Below are positions 50,409 through 59,756 of a stretch of 64,000 nt of DNA, one piece after another. Below the pieces are notes generated by a model. That model was given only the letters and a program-made list of their open reading frames with translations, was not told the DNA's origin and did no database searches. The position numbers and the translations under genes are program-made. Position 1 is the stretch's first letter. Each line of letters begins with the position of its first letter. The DNA comes from Aphrocallistes beatrix. Lineage: Eukaryota > Porifera > Hexactinellida > Sceptrulophora > Aphrocallistidae. Location of the stretch: the NCBI GenBank assembly GCA_963281255.1, contig OY725493.1, forward strand, positions 2,107,550 to 2,171,549, read 5' to 3'.

Positions 50409-53276
50409 TCAGATTTCAAATGACTTGATGGTTTTATTTGCAATGTGAGACCTCCAACATCTGAGAAGAAGTTTTCTCATCTCGTCCACGATCCAGACCG
50501 AAGAGGCTATCGCCGTGAGGATGAGAAGGTCGTAGAGAGTGAGAGCTTCTGTCTGGAATACCGACTGCAGTGGAGGGAAATAAATAACCAACATTTGACC
50601 AAATAAACTGAATCCGACCGCGATAAGGAAGGGAACGTTTGAGAAAAATCCCAGATGGAAGACTGACTCTTCTTGGGAGCGACAGCTGAGTGCGTTGAAC
50701 ATGTCGCAGAGAACGAAACAAGTGAACGTCATCGTCGTGTCTCTCCTCGTGATAGTCTCATCTTGCATTTCGTGCTGGAACACCCACAGAACTCCCACCA
50801 CGATCACGAAGGCGTTGAGAACCGCGCTGAGTAGAATTCTCCAGCTGAGCACTGGCTTGCTCACCTGTCGAGGAGGCTTATTCATCACGTCTCTGTCCAC
50901 TGGCTCCACCCCCAAACTCTGTGCAGGCGGACCGTCCATGATAATGTTAATCCAGAGTATCTGCATCGCGTTCAGAGGGTTCGGGAATCCGATCAGAGTG
51001 GCGAGGGCGATGAGCGCAATGGCCGCTATACTGGTGCTCAGCTGGAAGCGGAGGAAGTTCCGGATGTTGTAGAAGATGCCCTTCCCCTCCTCTACCACGG
51101 CCAGCATGGTGGAGAAGTTGTCGTTGAGGAGGATCAGGTCGCTGGCCTCTCTGCACGCGTCTGTCCCGCTCTTCCCCATCGCCACTCCGATGTCAGCGCC
51201 TCTCAGCGCGATGGCGTCATTCGTCCCGTCGCCGGTCATGGCCACCACCTGCTTCCGGGCCTGCAGGGCGCGCACGATGCCGATCTTGTGCTTGGGACTG
51301 ACGCGGTAGAACACGACTGCGCGGTTGATCGCGTCCTCCTTTTCAGAACCGTCCAGCTCCTGGAGCTGGGCCCCCGAGATGGAGAGGCTGAGTCCTGCCT
51401 CTACGTCGGGGATGGGGAACGTGAGCAGTCCCAACTCCCTCGCGACACTCATCGCGGTCTCCTGAGCGTCTCCCGTCAGCATCTTGACCTTGACGCCTCC
51501 TCGCAGGAGAGAACTGACTGCGCTGCTCACTCCTGGACGGATCGGATCTCGGAAACCGAACAGTCCGTGGAAGAACAGCTGATCCTCTTCCGGTCCCTGC
51601 GCGACTGCTAACACCCTCAGACTCCTGCGTCCCATCTCTTGCGCGACTTGTTGCACCTCCTCTCTCTCCCTCTCCGTCATCAGCTGCTTCTCTCCGTAGA
51701 AAGAGCGGCAGTTAGGCAGCAACACCTCTGGCGCCCCCTTCACATACCAGACGTGCTTGATCGGCTCGTTGAGGTTGGAAGCTAGCACTGACATCTGCTT
51801 CGTCTCGCTGCTGAAGGGATGCTCCATGAGGCGTTTGTAGGATCGCTTCAGGTGTGAGATTCCGAGTCTGTGAGAGAGCCGCAGCAGTGCGCCCTCAGTC
51901 GACTGCCCCACCAGACTCCCGTCCCCTTCGATGCGCGCGTTGTTACAGAGCGTCGCCGCCAGCACAATGGATTCCAGACGCGGGCTGTCCTTGAGGGACA
52001 TGTGTCCCCCGTGTTCGTCCAGGATAGCGTTAGACTCCGGGTCCACGCTGAGATGCACCCCCCCGGGGATGTAGACCCCGGACACGTTCATCTCGTTCAG
52101 CGTCAGAGTCCCCGTCTTGTCCGTGCACACCACAGTCGCGCAGCCTAGCGTCTCCACCGTGGGGAGTTTCTTCACGATGGCTTTCCTGGTCGCCATGCGC
52201 ATGACGCCGAGAGCTAGCGTGACTGTCACCACGATGGGCAGTCCCTCGGGAATGGCGGCCACCGCCAGACTCACAGCTATGGTGAACATCTCCAGCAGGG
52301 GTCTGCCCTGGAACCAGCCCAGGAGCAGGATGAGACCGATGATCACGAGGCTGATGCAGGACAGCTGCTTGCCGAGAGTGGCCATGCTGTTTTGTAGAGG
52401 GGTGCGCGGGGGCTCTTCTTGCTGCATGGCGAGGAAGATCTCACCAAACTCCGACTGCTCCCCGGTCCCAATCACCACGCCCCTGCCGTTCCCTGTCCGC
52501 ACGAGTGTGCCCATGAAGGCCACATTCAATCGGTCCACAAAGTCATTGTTCTTCTCCAGAACCTTTTCGAACTTACTCACGATTTTAATCTCTCCAGTGA
52601 ACCCGGACTCGTCTATAGACAGGTCGTGTATGTCGAAAAGTCTAGCATCAGCTGGAACCCTGTCTCCCGCCTGCAGTAGCAGGATGTCCCCAGGCACTAG
52701 CTCACGAGCAGGGACGATTTGGGGCTTCCCTCCCCTGAGGACGTGACACTTGTAGGGAACCAGTCGCTTCAGAGCTTCCAGGCTCTTCTCACTTCTGTAC
52801 TCCTGCACGAACGCCACAGTCACCACGATCATGATGGCAGCAGTGATGCTGAACGCGTCGTCGAACTGCTGCATTACGAAACTGACGAGTGCCGAGACCA
52901 GCAGCAAGAGGATGAGCGGGTCTTTGAACTGTTCGATGTAACGACGCCAGAGAGGGGGCCCAGGGTCTTCCCGGAATTCATTCCACCCGGCCATCTGACG
53001 CCTCTGAGCGACCTCGTTCTCAGAGAGTCCGAACTTGGAGTTGACTCTGAGTTGTGTCATGACAGTCTCCACTGCCAGCTGGGAGGCCTGCACGGACTTG
53101 ATGTAGAGCATGCTAGGATCCAATTCTTTAGGCGCTGAGTCGGGAGTGAAGAGTAGGGGCGTGTCAGTACGGCAATCAGGTTCAGAGTCCTCGGAGAGAG
53201 ACAAGTGCAGGTGAGGTAGTCTTGTAACAGTGGGAGATAAGCTAGGCTCTGGATTGATACTGTTGTTTGTGTGCAT
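50409..53276 (-). CDS. ATP2C1-like: SPCA/PMR1-type Ca2+/Mn2+ ATPase of the Golgi
   Basis: The single exon encodes 955 residues (human SPCA1 about 919). The first 60 residues are unique and Ser/Pro-rich; the P-type pump core follows. The phosphorylation site is CTDKTGTL, TM4 carries AAIPEGLPIVVTVTL, the hinge has MTGDGTNDAIAL, and the long stretch RFQLSTSIAAIALIALATLI to NPLNAMQILWINIIMDGPPA with QSLGVEPVD is diagnostic of SPCA rather than SERCA. TM5/TM6 residues fit the single-calcium site of PMR1-type pumps. It should pump calcium and manganese into the Golgi or secretory pathway. Vertebrate genes have many introns, so the absence here is notable. It is GC-rich compared with the spacers, and its neighbours are transposon-filled. 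Confidence 0.93.
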   Translation of the reverse strand: MHTNNSINPEPSLSPTVTRLPHLHLSLSEDSEPDCRTDTPLLFTPDSAPKELDPSMLYIKSVQASQLAVETVMTQLRVNSKFGLSENEVAQRRQMAGWNEFREDPGPPLWRRYIEQFKDPLILLLLVSALVSFVMQQFDDAFSITAAIMIVVTVAFVQEYRSEKSLEALKRLVPYKCHVLRGGKPQIVPARELVPGDILLLQAGDRVPADARLFDIHDLSIDESGFTGEIKIVSKFEKVLEKNNDFVDRLNVAFMGTLVRTGNGRGVVIGTGEQSEFGEIFLAMQQEEPPRTPLQNSMATLGKQLSCISLVIIGLILLLGWFQGRPLLEMFTIAVSLAVAAIPEGLPIVVTVTLALGVMRMATRKAIVKKLPTVETLGCATVVCTDKTGTLTLNEMNVSGVYIPGGVHLSVDPESNAILDEHGGHMSLKDSPRLESIVLAATLCNNARIEGDGSLVGQSTEGALLRLSHRLGISHLKRSYKRLMEHPFSSETKQMSVLASNLNEPIKHVWYVKGAPEVLLPNCRSFYGEKQLMTEREREEVQQVAQEMGRRSLRVLAVAQGPEEDQLFFHGLFGFRDPIRPGVSSAVSSLLRGGVKVKMLTGDAQETAMSVARELGLLTFPIPDVEAGLSLSISGAQLQELDGSEKEDAINRAVVFYRVSPKHKIGIVRALQARKQVVAMTGDGTNDAIALRGADIGVAMGKSGTDACREASDLILLNDNFSTMLAVVEEGKGIFYNIRNFLRFQLSTSIAAIALIALATLIGFPNPLNAMQILWINIIMDGPPAQSLGVEPVDRDVMNKPPRQVSKPVLSWRILLSAVLNAFVIVVGVLWVFQHEMQDETITRRDTTMTFTCFVLCDMFNALSCRSQEESVFHLGFFSNVPFLIAVGFSLFGQMLVIYFPPLQSVFQTEALTLYDLLILTAIASSVWIVDEMRKLLLRCWRSHIANKTIKSFEI

Positions 53277-53518
53277 AGCCTACTGACGCCAATCTATTGA
53301 TACCACAGCAACATTACTGTGGATATACCATCAACTCATTAAATATGTTTTAGGTTTACATACAAGTAGAGCCATAGCAATGAGCTTGCTCATTTTATGG
53401 GAATCGAACTTGAATAGAAGGATGTTATTTGCAAATTTTCCTTATTTCAGCCATTAACAGCTCTGATACTCTTCTATTCATTCCATTGAATCTCTTTTTA
53501 CAATGATACGTATGTATA
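53277..53518. promoter_or_regulatory. Upstream region of the SPCA gene
   Basis: 240 bp between the SPCA start codon and the nested transposons; the core promoter should lie here, with no motif clear enough to mark. Confidence 0.25.
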
Positions 53519-54477
53519 TAGTGGAGTTCCGAACAACGGACACATTGGGGATATGGCTTTTGTTCGTTGTAGAGAGATACCCGCTTCTCGGAGACTGGTC
53601 CTTATGTATATTAAATCACCATATACTTCATTTTGAATTTTACATGTATTAAACCTGAATAGTTACAGGAGAAAGTCACTAGTGTTAATATTTATACTGT
53701 AGTCAAGGCCGTAGCAACCGGTACGGCTGGTACGGCCATGGCCGTACCACTTTTACGGCCCTTACATCTTAATGATTTTGTATTCAATATAAGTGAACCT
53801 AAATACCTAATAGTACTATTTACAAAAATGAACTATTGTTGCTTGATAAGAACTGCTGATATCGATATTTGAGCCTATAAGGTTCAAAATATTTGTGGCG
53901 GGCAAGCCCGCAAGACCCCATATGCAGTGGCGTAGCTAGGGGGGGGCGGGGGAGCGGACCGCCCCGGGCGGCGCTTAATAGGGGGCGGCACTTGACCTTG
54001 TGTTTCATAAAATATATATTGGTAAACTCAGAATTTTTCCAAGGTATTTTGAATTTGAACATGCTTTTTCCAGCTAATACGAGTATGAATAGTATTTTAA
54101 ATTAACACACAAAACACACCACAAATTAAGTTAATACATTTGCCAAGTTGAGGTAGAAATATGTGTTGAGGGGCGGCATGAAATACATCCGCCCCGGGCG
54201 ACATAGGTGTAAGCTACGCCTCTGCCCATATGGTTGCTCGCTACGATCGGTCTGATCCACCAAGAATGGCCGTACCACTTTTCATGAGCTTGCTACGGCC
54301 CTGACTGTAGTAGGAATCTGATGAATGCCAGTCAACTCGTACCAAGTCAAAAGAAAATCCTGCTTTCTGCTGTGTTCTTACAGATATCTCACCCACAACG
54401 CTATAGAAATCGTGCGTTTCATTTTGGTAGTGGTACGAGTCCACTTTTCGGAATCTCCGTTTTGGGAGACTCCACTG
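53519..54477. mobile_element. hAT inside hAT, probably inside a pogo-like element
   Basis: Inner: 53925-54224, ends CAGTGGCGTAGCTAG and GCTACGCCTCTG, flanked by CCCATATG exactly. Middle: 53704-54303, ends CAAGGCCGTAGCAA and TTGCTACGGCCCTG, flanked by ACTGTAGT exactly (53696-53703, 54304-54311). Outer (less sure): 53519-54477, ends TAGTGGAGTTCCGAACAACG and TTTTGGGAGACTCCACTG. None has a transposase gene. The order of insertion follows from the nesting. Confidence 0.8.
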
Positions 54478-54608
54478 CACACTAAAATGTAATGTTAACC
54501 TCCTCTGACTGTCAAAATCTCCAAGAGAACTAGGGTAAAGCTTATGAATATTTTAATGAATTTATCGAAATAAGACAAGAATAAACAAATAAACTAACTC
54601 AAATTCAA

Positions 54609-57461
54609 TTAATTTTCGACAAACTTTGGCTTTCGTTTCTCTACAAAAGCTTTCATTCCTTCCCTCCTATCATCGGTGCCGAATGTGGTATAAAACAGTC
54701 TCTTCTCACACCTCAATCCCTCCTGCAGACTGAGCTCGTAGGCGCTATTCACCGCCTCCTTGCAGATGGATACGATCAATTTCGACTGCTTGGCGATCTT
54801 CTCTCCCAGCTGAACCGCTTCCGCCACCAAAGTGTCCGGGGGACAGACACGACTCACCAGACCGGATGCGAGGGCTTTCTTGGCGTCAATTGGGACTCCA
54901 GAGAGGCACATTTCCATGGCGAGCGATTTCCCCACAGCTCGTATTAGCCGCTGGGTCCCACCCGCCCCAGGAATTGTCCCCAGGTTGATTTCGGGCTGTC
55001 CAAACTTGGCCTTTTCGCCTGCGAATATGACGTCACACATCATCGCAATCTCGCAGCCTCCTCCCAGCGCGAAACCATTAACAGCCGCGATTACAGGTTT
55101 CTTCACCCTCGTCACAACGTCCCAATGCGATAGAAACTGTTCCTTGTAGCACTCCTATAATGGTATTTTATATTATAATACATTTTAGTAAGTACACTGG
55201 TGACAGAGGGAAATGGTTCGAAACACTACTGATATAAAACTAACAAACTCGTAGCAATCTAGCACAAATTTATATAATCAAGTATCGTTATTGACAGGCG
55301 CTGGATACTTCTCAACCAGCATCTGTAGCGCATTGATACAAGCTGCCCAGTTCTTGTGTGCAATCTGTAGCGAAGTGTCTGCAGCGCTATCTGTGATCTT
55401 AAGGTTAATCTCCTGGCCAGTGGCGAGCAGCACATCAAAATACAAATGCGAGTCAATGCATATCTTAGCAATAGAAGCAGGCTTATCATGACATGTCGTG
55501 TCGTGGTTCTTCTCACTGACAACGGGAGTTTCTATACAATTCCCAGAATCATCTTCCCATAAATTCGGCCTATCGATCTGTTCAGATTCCTGCATCATCA
55601 TCTCCACAACGGAGTAGAGAGCAGATATTCCAGCTGCCGGCATTATGATGTGCTGTCTGTCGTGACGCAGCAGAGAAATTACCTTCAGAAACCTCCCCAT
55701 CTTGTTCTCACGCAGCTCCAGGAATATAGACTTCGAGTGCTGCTTCAGAGTCTTCCTGACTAATATATCAGAAAAGGTCCCATACGAGGGATCTGAATAA
55801 ATCCTCTTTTCTTGATTATGATAAGAAAAGTTATCAATAATTTCAAGAAATTCTTTCAAGAGCCCTTCCGGTATGATAACTCTATTCTTTGAGAACTTCT
55901 TCGTCGTCTCCACTATCCGAATAAACCTTCCAAAATCATTCTCTCTCAAAGCTATAAAGAACCTCTTCTGATCTATATTCAACTTCTTCACAGATAGCTC
56001 CCTGTCATTTATTAGCCTACAATCCATGGTACTGTTAGCACTGAAAGGATCACTCGGAGAGTGCTCTTCATCATAATCCCAATCTCCTTGGTCTAGTGAA
56101 TCGGAAGCTGAGCGGAAAGAATTGAACTTATCATTATGATAGGCACCGTAGAAACTACTGCTTTCGGGCTGCTTCTCATACTCAGAAGAAGAGGGCCACT
56201 CCTCACTATCGTCTTCTATCTGTCTGAAATAAGTATTATACGCCATCCAGTCTCCTAATAATCAGACAGGATTCAGTTAGCTAATTGATAGTGAAAATGT
56301 ATAGTCAAATACAAACTGAATAAATACGTATGTAAAAAAAGCGTAGGAAATAGTAGCCTCAATATAAGTTGCTGTGATTGAATAAAATAAATAAAAAATA
56401 CAGGTGTTAGTTTATTTAGTATCCTTGGGGAAAAACTACTCAACTACGTATTTCATTACTTCAACATTATCGAATACAATTTACAGTGGAAAGTCAGTTA
56501 TCCAAACCCCTCGGTTAACTAAATTAGTACGTATATAAAATTTGGATTCTACTTGAGCCAAGATAATTGAAAGCATTAAAAACCACCAAATTTCTCGATA
56601 AGACACATTCATAATATGCTGTAAATCGAACTCAATATAGTACGTAACCCATATAAATATGCAGCATATCACATTCCTGGTTCGTTTCGCCATTTTTAAA
56701 ATAGTGTTACTCAACCACATTACATGCATTATTCTCATATCAACATACATGATACTCACGACAGTAGAAAGTAACCTCTCTGAACTCCAGTTTTTCGAAC
56801 TTCAGTTATCCGAACATGTCTCGTTAAAAGGATAAACTGGCTCAAGATTGACTCAAGTCTTACTACTAAATGATCTTTTGATATAAACCGAACTTATACA
56901 GTTTTAGGAGTTTCAGTAATTTGTGCAAAAAAACTCTGTGATTTGACACGATCGTGTCCAATGGCAGCATATATGCATAGTATGGTTAAAGTGAATTTGC
57001 AATCTTTTTTGTCCAAATTTCTGGCTTTTCAGGGTGGGAAAAAACGGTTTCAGCCACCCGTTTTTTCCAGTGTCTTTTCTGGCAAACACCGGAATGGTAC
57101 ATGTATATAGAAAACACACAGATCCGATATGCACGTACAACACTCCATTCCTCACCTGTAAAGTTTTATCCTGCATCTCCTTGATGTCTGCTCCAGCTGC
57201 GAAGGAGCGCTCACTCCCTGTCAGCACGAATGCAGCCACGGAGGAATCTGCTTCTCCTTCTCGCAGAGACTCTCCCAGGTCCAGAAGGAGACCATCACAC
57301 AGGGCGTTGAGAGACTCAGGCCGGTTGAATTGTATCAACTGAACACATCCATTTGCTCCTGCCTTTTCAACCTTGAGGTATTTGTACTGAGAACTGAAAC
57401 ATCTTGCATTTAGAGATTGGGAGATGTATCGCGTGAAGAAAGCCAACCTACTGCTAAACAT
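54609..57461 (-). CDS. ECHS1: ECHS1, mitochondrial short-chain enoyl-CoA hydratase
   Basis: Two exons, 57461-57156 and 55154-54609, join in phase 0 (TTACAG/GTGAGG donor, CCATTATAG acceptor), giving 283 residues (human 290). An N-terminal presequence is rich in Arg, Ser and Phe ([20 protein letters not shown]), consistent with the mitochondrial matrix. The crotonase core has the oxyanion-hole stretch [11 protein letters not shown] and the catalytic glutamates in [20 protein letters not shown] and [20 protein letters not shown]. The C-terminus [19 protein letters not shown] matches human ECHS1. It hydrates trans-2-enoyl-CoA in beta-oxidation and valine breakdown. Its 2001-bp intron contains a complete PUR-family gene (55278-56246) on the same strand. 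Confidence 0.94.
55278..56246 (-). CDS. PUR-like: PUR-family single-stranded nucleic-acid-binding protein, intronless, nested in an ECHS1 intron
   Basis: The single-exon, 322-residue protein starts with 85 acidic and serine-rich residues ([19 protein letters not shown]). Two clear PUR repeats follow, each with the conserved Gly-Arg-Phe turn: [20 protein letters not shown] with [18 protein letters not shown], and [20 protein letters not shown] with [19 protein letters not shown] weaker third repeat may be formed by [20 protein letters not shown] and [18 protein letters not shown] proteins bind purine-rich single-stranded DNA and RNA and act in transcription, replication and RNA transport. The gene lies wholly inside the ECHS1 intron on the same strand. 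Its intact frame argues for a working gene; the absence of introns suggests, without proving, retroposition. Confidence 0.82.
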   Translation of the reverse strand: MAYNTYFRQIEDDSEEWPSSSEYEKQPESSSFYGAYHNDKFNSFRSASDSLDQGDWDYDEEHSPSDPFSANSTMDCRLINDRELSVKKLNIDQKRFFIALRENDFGRFIRIVETTKKFSKNRVIIPEGLLKEFLEIIDNFSYHNQEKRIYSDPSYGTFSDILVRKTLKQHSKSIFLELRENKMGRFLKVISLLRHDRQHIIMPAAGISALYSVVEMMMQESEQIDRPNLWEDDSGNCIETPVVSEKNHDTTCHDKPASIAKICIDSHLYFDVLLATGQEINLKITDSAADTSLQIAHKNWAACINALQMLVEKYPAPVNNDT

Positions 57462-59756
57462 TCTGATCTGAGTATGTAGTCTTCCACAGGATTCTGAACA
57501 ATCAACAGCTGTGAGTGAAATGAATAAGCATGCTCTCCATAAATATACTAGATTCCGAGCTAGTGGCCCGCCGCGGTGTTTATTTTATTTTGAGTCTATT
57601 CGTTCAGATTTATTTTACTTTAAGATGAACTACGTACAGTAAATAGGGCCGCCTCGAATAAATAAGAAATTAATTGCATTCAATACCCTCTACAGTGGCG
57701 CCCAAGTTTCCAAAATGTCGCGATGGGGATTCATTTTTGGATGGGATTGAATTTGGATTCTTCCCCAACCTTGGATTTATCATGAACGTGTGAAAAATTC
57801 TTAAATTTTTGAGGAAACGTTTTTCAAAGGTGTCTCATTTTGTCATTTGGTGTCGGATCGAAAATCGTACCCCGAGGTGCACATTCCATACTCTCAAAGG
57901 ACCTATTCCCAGAATTCAGCCTATAATCTCCTTTGATTTAGCCAAGAGGAAAATCACCCGAAAAAAATATAAAATATAGCCACTCACTTCAAAAGTTGGC
58001 CACTATACTATACGATAGTATCGTCAGCAAACTAAAAATCGAAAATACGAGATGCATTTAAATTTTATTGGGCGGTCTTAACATCTTTCCGTGACTGTAA
58101 GTAGGATACGTTTCAATCCATCCTCATTATTCTTCTGTAACTGAAAAATGATTGGACTCATGGCGGCCAATCAGTTACAATTACTAAAGTGTATATAATG
58201 CTATATTTTAACTTAACGAGCGTATAACAGTGTAATAGTTATTGTAATGACTAAGGTGAACTATCCCACAATTAGATTCCTGGGGCAACTTTAACAATAA
58301 GTTAACATTCTGTAAAATGTGTTGATTCGAAAAATTTTAAATTAGCCTTGTTTTGCAAAAAGTACTTGTTAAACTATCCTATTATCTATCTGGAAGCCCC
58401 AAAATCCATATATTGAAAAGTCGAGTGCACATGCGCATTCAAAAGGGTAGAGTTCGTATGCGCATATCATCGTTTGTGTTTGTTATGGTATATTTACTCA
58501 ACTGACTAGCCTTGCGGAAAATAATCAAGATGTCAGTAACAGCAGCCACGTGTACGTGACGATGAACTCAAAGGACTGGCTAAAAGTGGCCGTCACGTAC
58601 ACGTGGCTGCTGTTACTGACATCTTGATTATTTTCCGCAAGGCTAGTGTTGTGTAAATATACCATAACAAACACAAACGATGTGCGCATGCGCACTCGAC
58701 TTTTCAATACCTCCCAAAATTTGGGGCTTTGATATCGGAAATCGACACAAAATTGTTCCAGCTTCCACTTCATGTGCACAGAATCGGAGGCCGTTTTTGC
58801 GAGTTATGGTGTCTTAAGAAAAAGGTCTCCCCAATTTCAGTGGTGTTTGAAGTTGAACTTACACCTCACTCGCAAAAACCTTGTATCTCAACACAAATCA
58901 ACACAGCTTACCGAATGTACTTGTATATTTATGATAGAAACGAGATCTTAACGATTGCTATAGGATATTTCACAATGTTTACATTTCAAATTTACATTTT
59001 GAAAGCTCCGAAATGAGTATCTCCCATTGTATTGGAATATTTACTTTTCGTGTTCTTCGAGCACTTTATGGAGCTGCACCATCAGCCCGCAAACCGACAT
59101 TTTTATTGATTTTATTTTGTCTAAATTATAAGTTTGGGCACATTGATTATGAAACAAATACTGTCAATATCAAGGGGCTTTGACCCTAGAAGAAAATCCT
59201 GGAAAACTCCCTACTGTTGCCACCTTTTTCAAAAGTCATGGGAGCCAATTTCCTGGATGGGGAGATTATCTCATTTCTAGACTATAGGGTCGAACGTTTT
59301 ATGGTGTTAATTACAAAATAAAACTTCACACAATATTGATGGTTGCGAAGCATTTAATTATCATCGATTCATCGTATATTATGCACAATTCACAGAAATG
59401 AACCTATACCTAGTCGTAGCTCCACCCCCCTCATTCAATTTTATTATTCAAAGCTCTAATTACTCTGGAGTACAAACTACCATCATTTATCGTAGATATT
59501 TTGAGAAAAGTCCCAAAATAACTACGCCAACATGTAGGTCCGCGCGGTATCTGATTTCCGAGAAAATATTTATAAACAATAGTTGATTACAGATATTAGA
59601 ATAAGTTCAGGTGATAGAACGCGGAATTAGAGAATAATAATACTAACACTAGCTGAACACTAAAAATACTATATAGGTACGTACAAGTAAAAATAAGGTA
59701 AATAATGTATCAAACCAATTACGAGAAACCTAAAAATAAAAGTAGAAAATTCGAAA
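57462..59756. other. Spacer between ECHS1 and the very large GTPase
   Basis: 2.3 kb, AT-rich, with one TIR element (58413-58707). The regions 57462-58412 and 58708-59756 show no recognisable gene or repeat. Confidence 0.45.
58413..58707. mobile_element. 295-bp MITE with the same ends as the NRF1-bearing element
   Basis: Ends TTGAAAAGTCGAGTGCACAT and GCGCACTCGACTTTTCAA, flanked by TA on both sides. Inside are inverted arms (about 58503-58560 and 58595-58650; CTAGCCTTGCGGAAAATAAT, ATCAAGATGTCAGTAACAGC, CACGTGTACGTGACG) that make it a deep foldback. The shared terminus TTGAAAAGTCGAG links it to the element at 37448-40036. Confidence 0.8.

Noticed and set aside
56480-56830. Pogo-like MITE in the ECHS1 intron
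   Set aside because: Two pogo-type left ends (ACAGTGGAAAGTCAGTTATC and ACAGTAGAAAGTAACC) are present, but in the same direction, and no matching right end was found. At most they are fragments.
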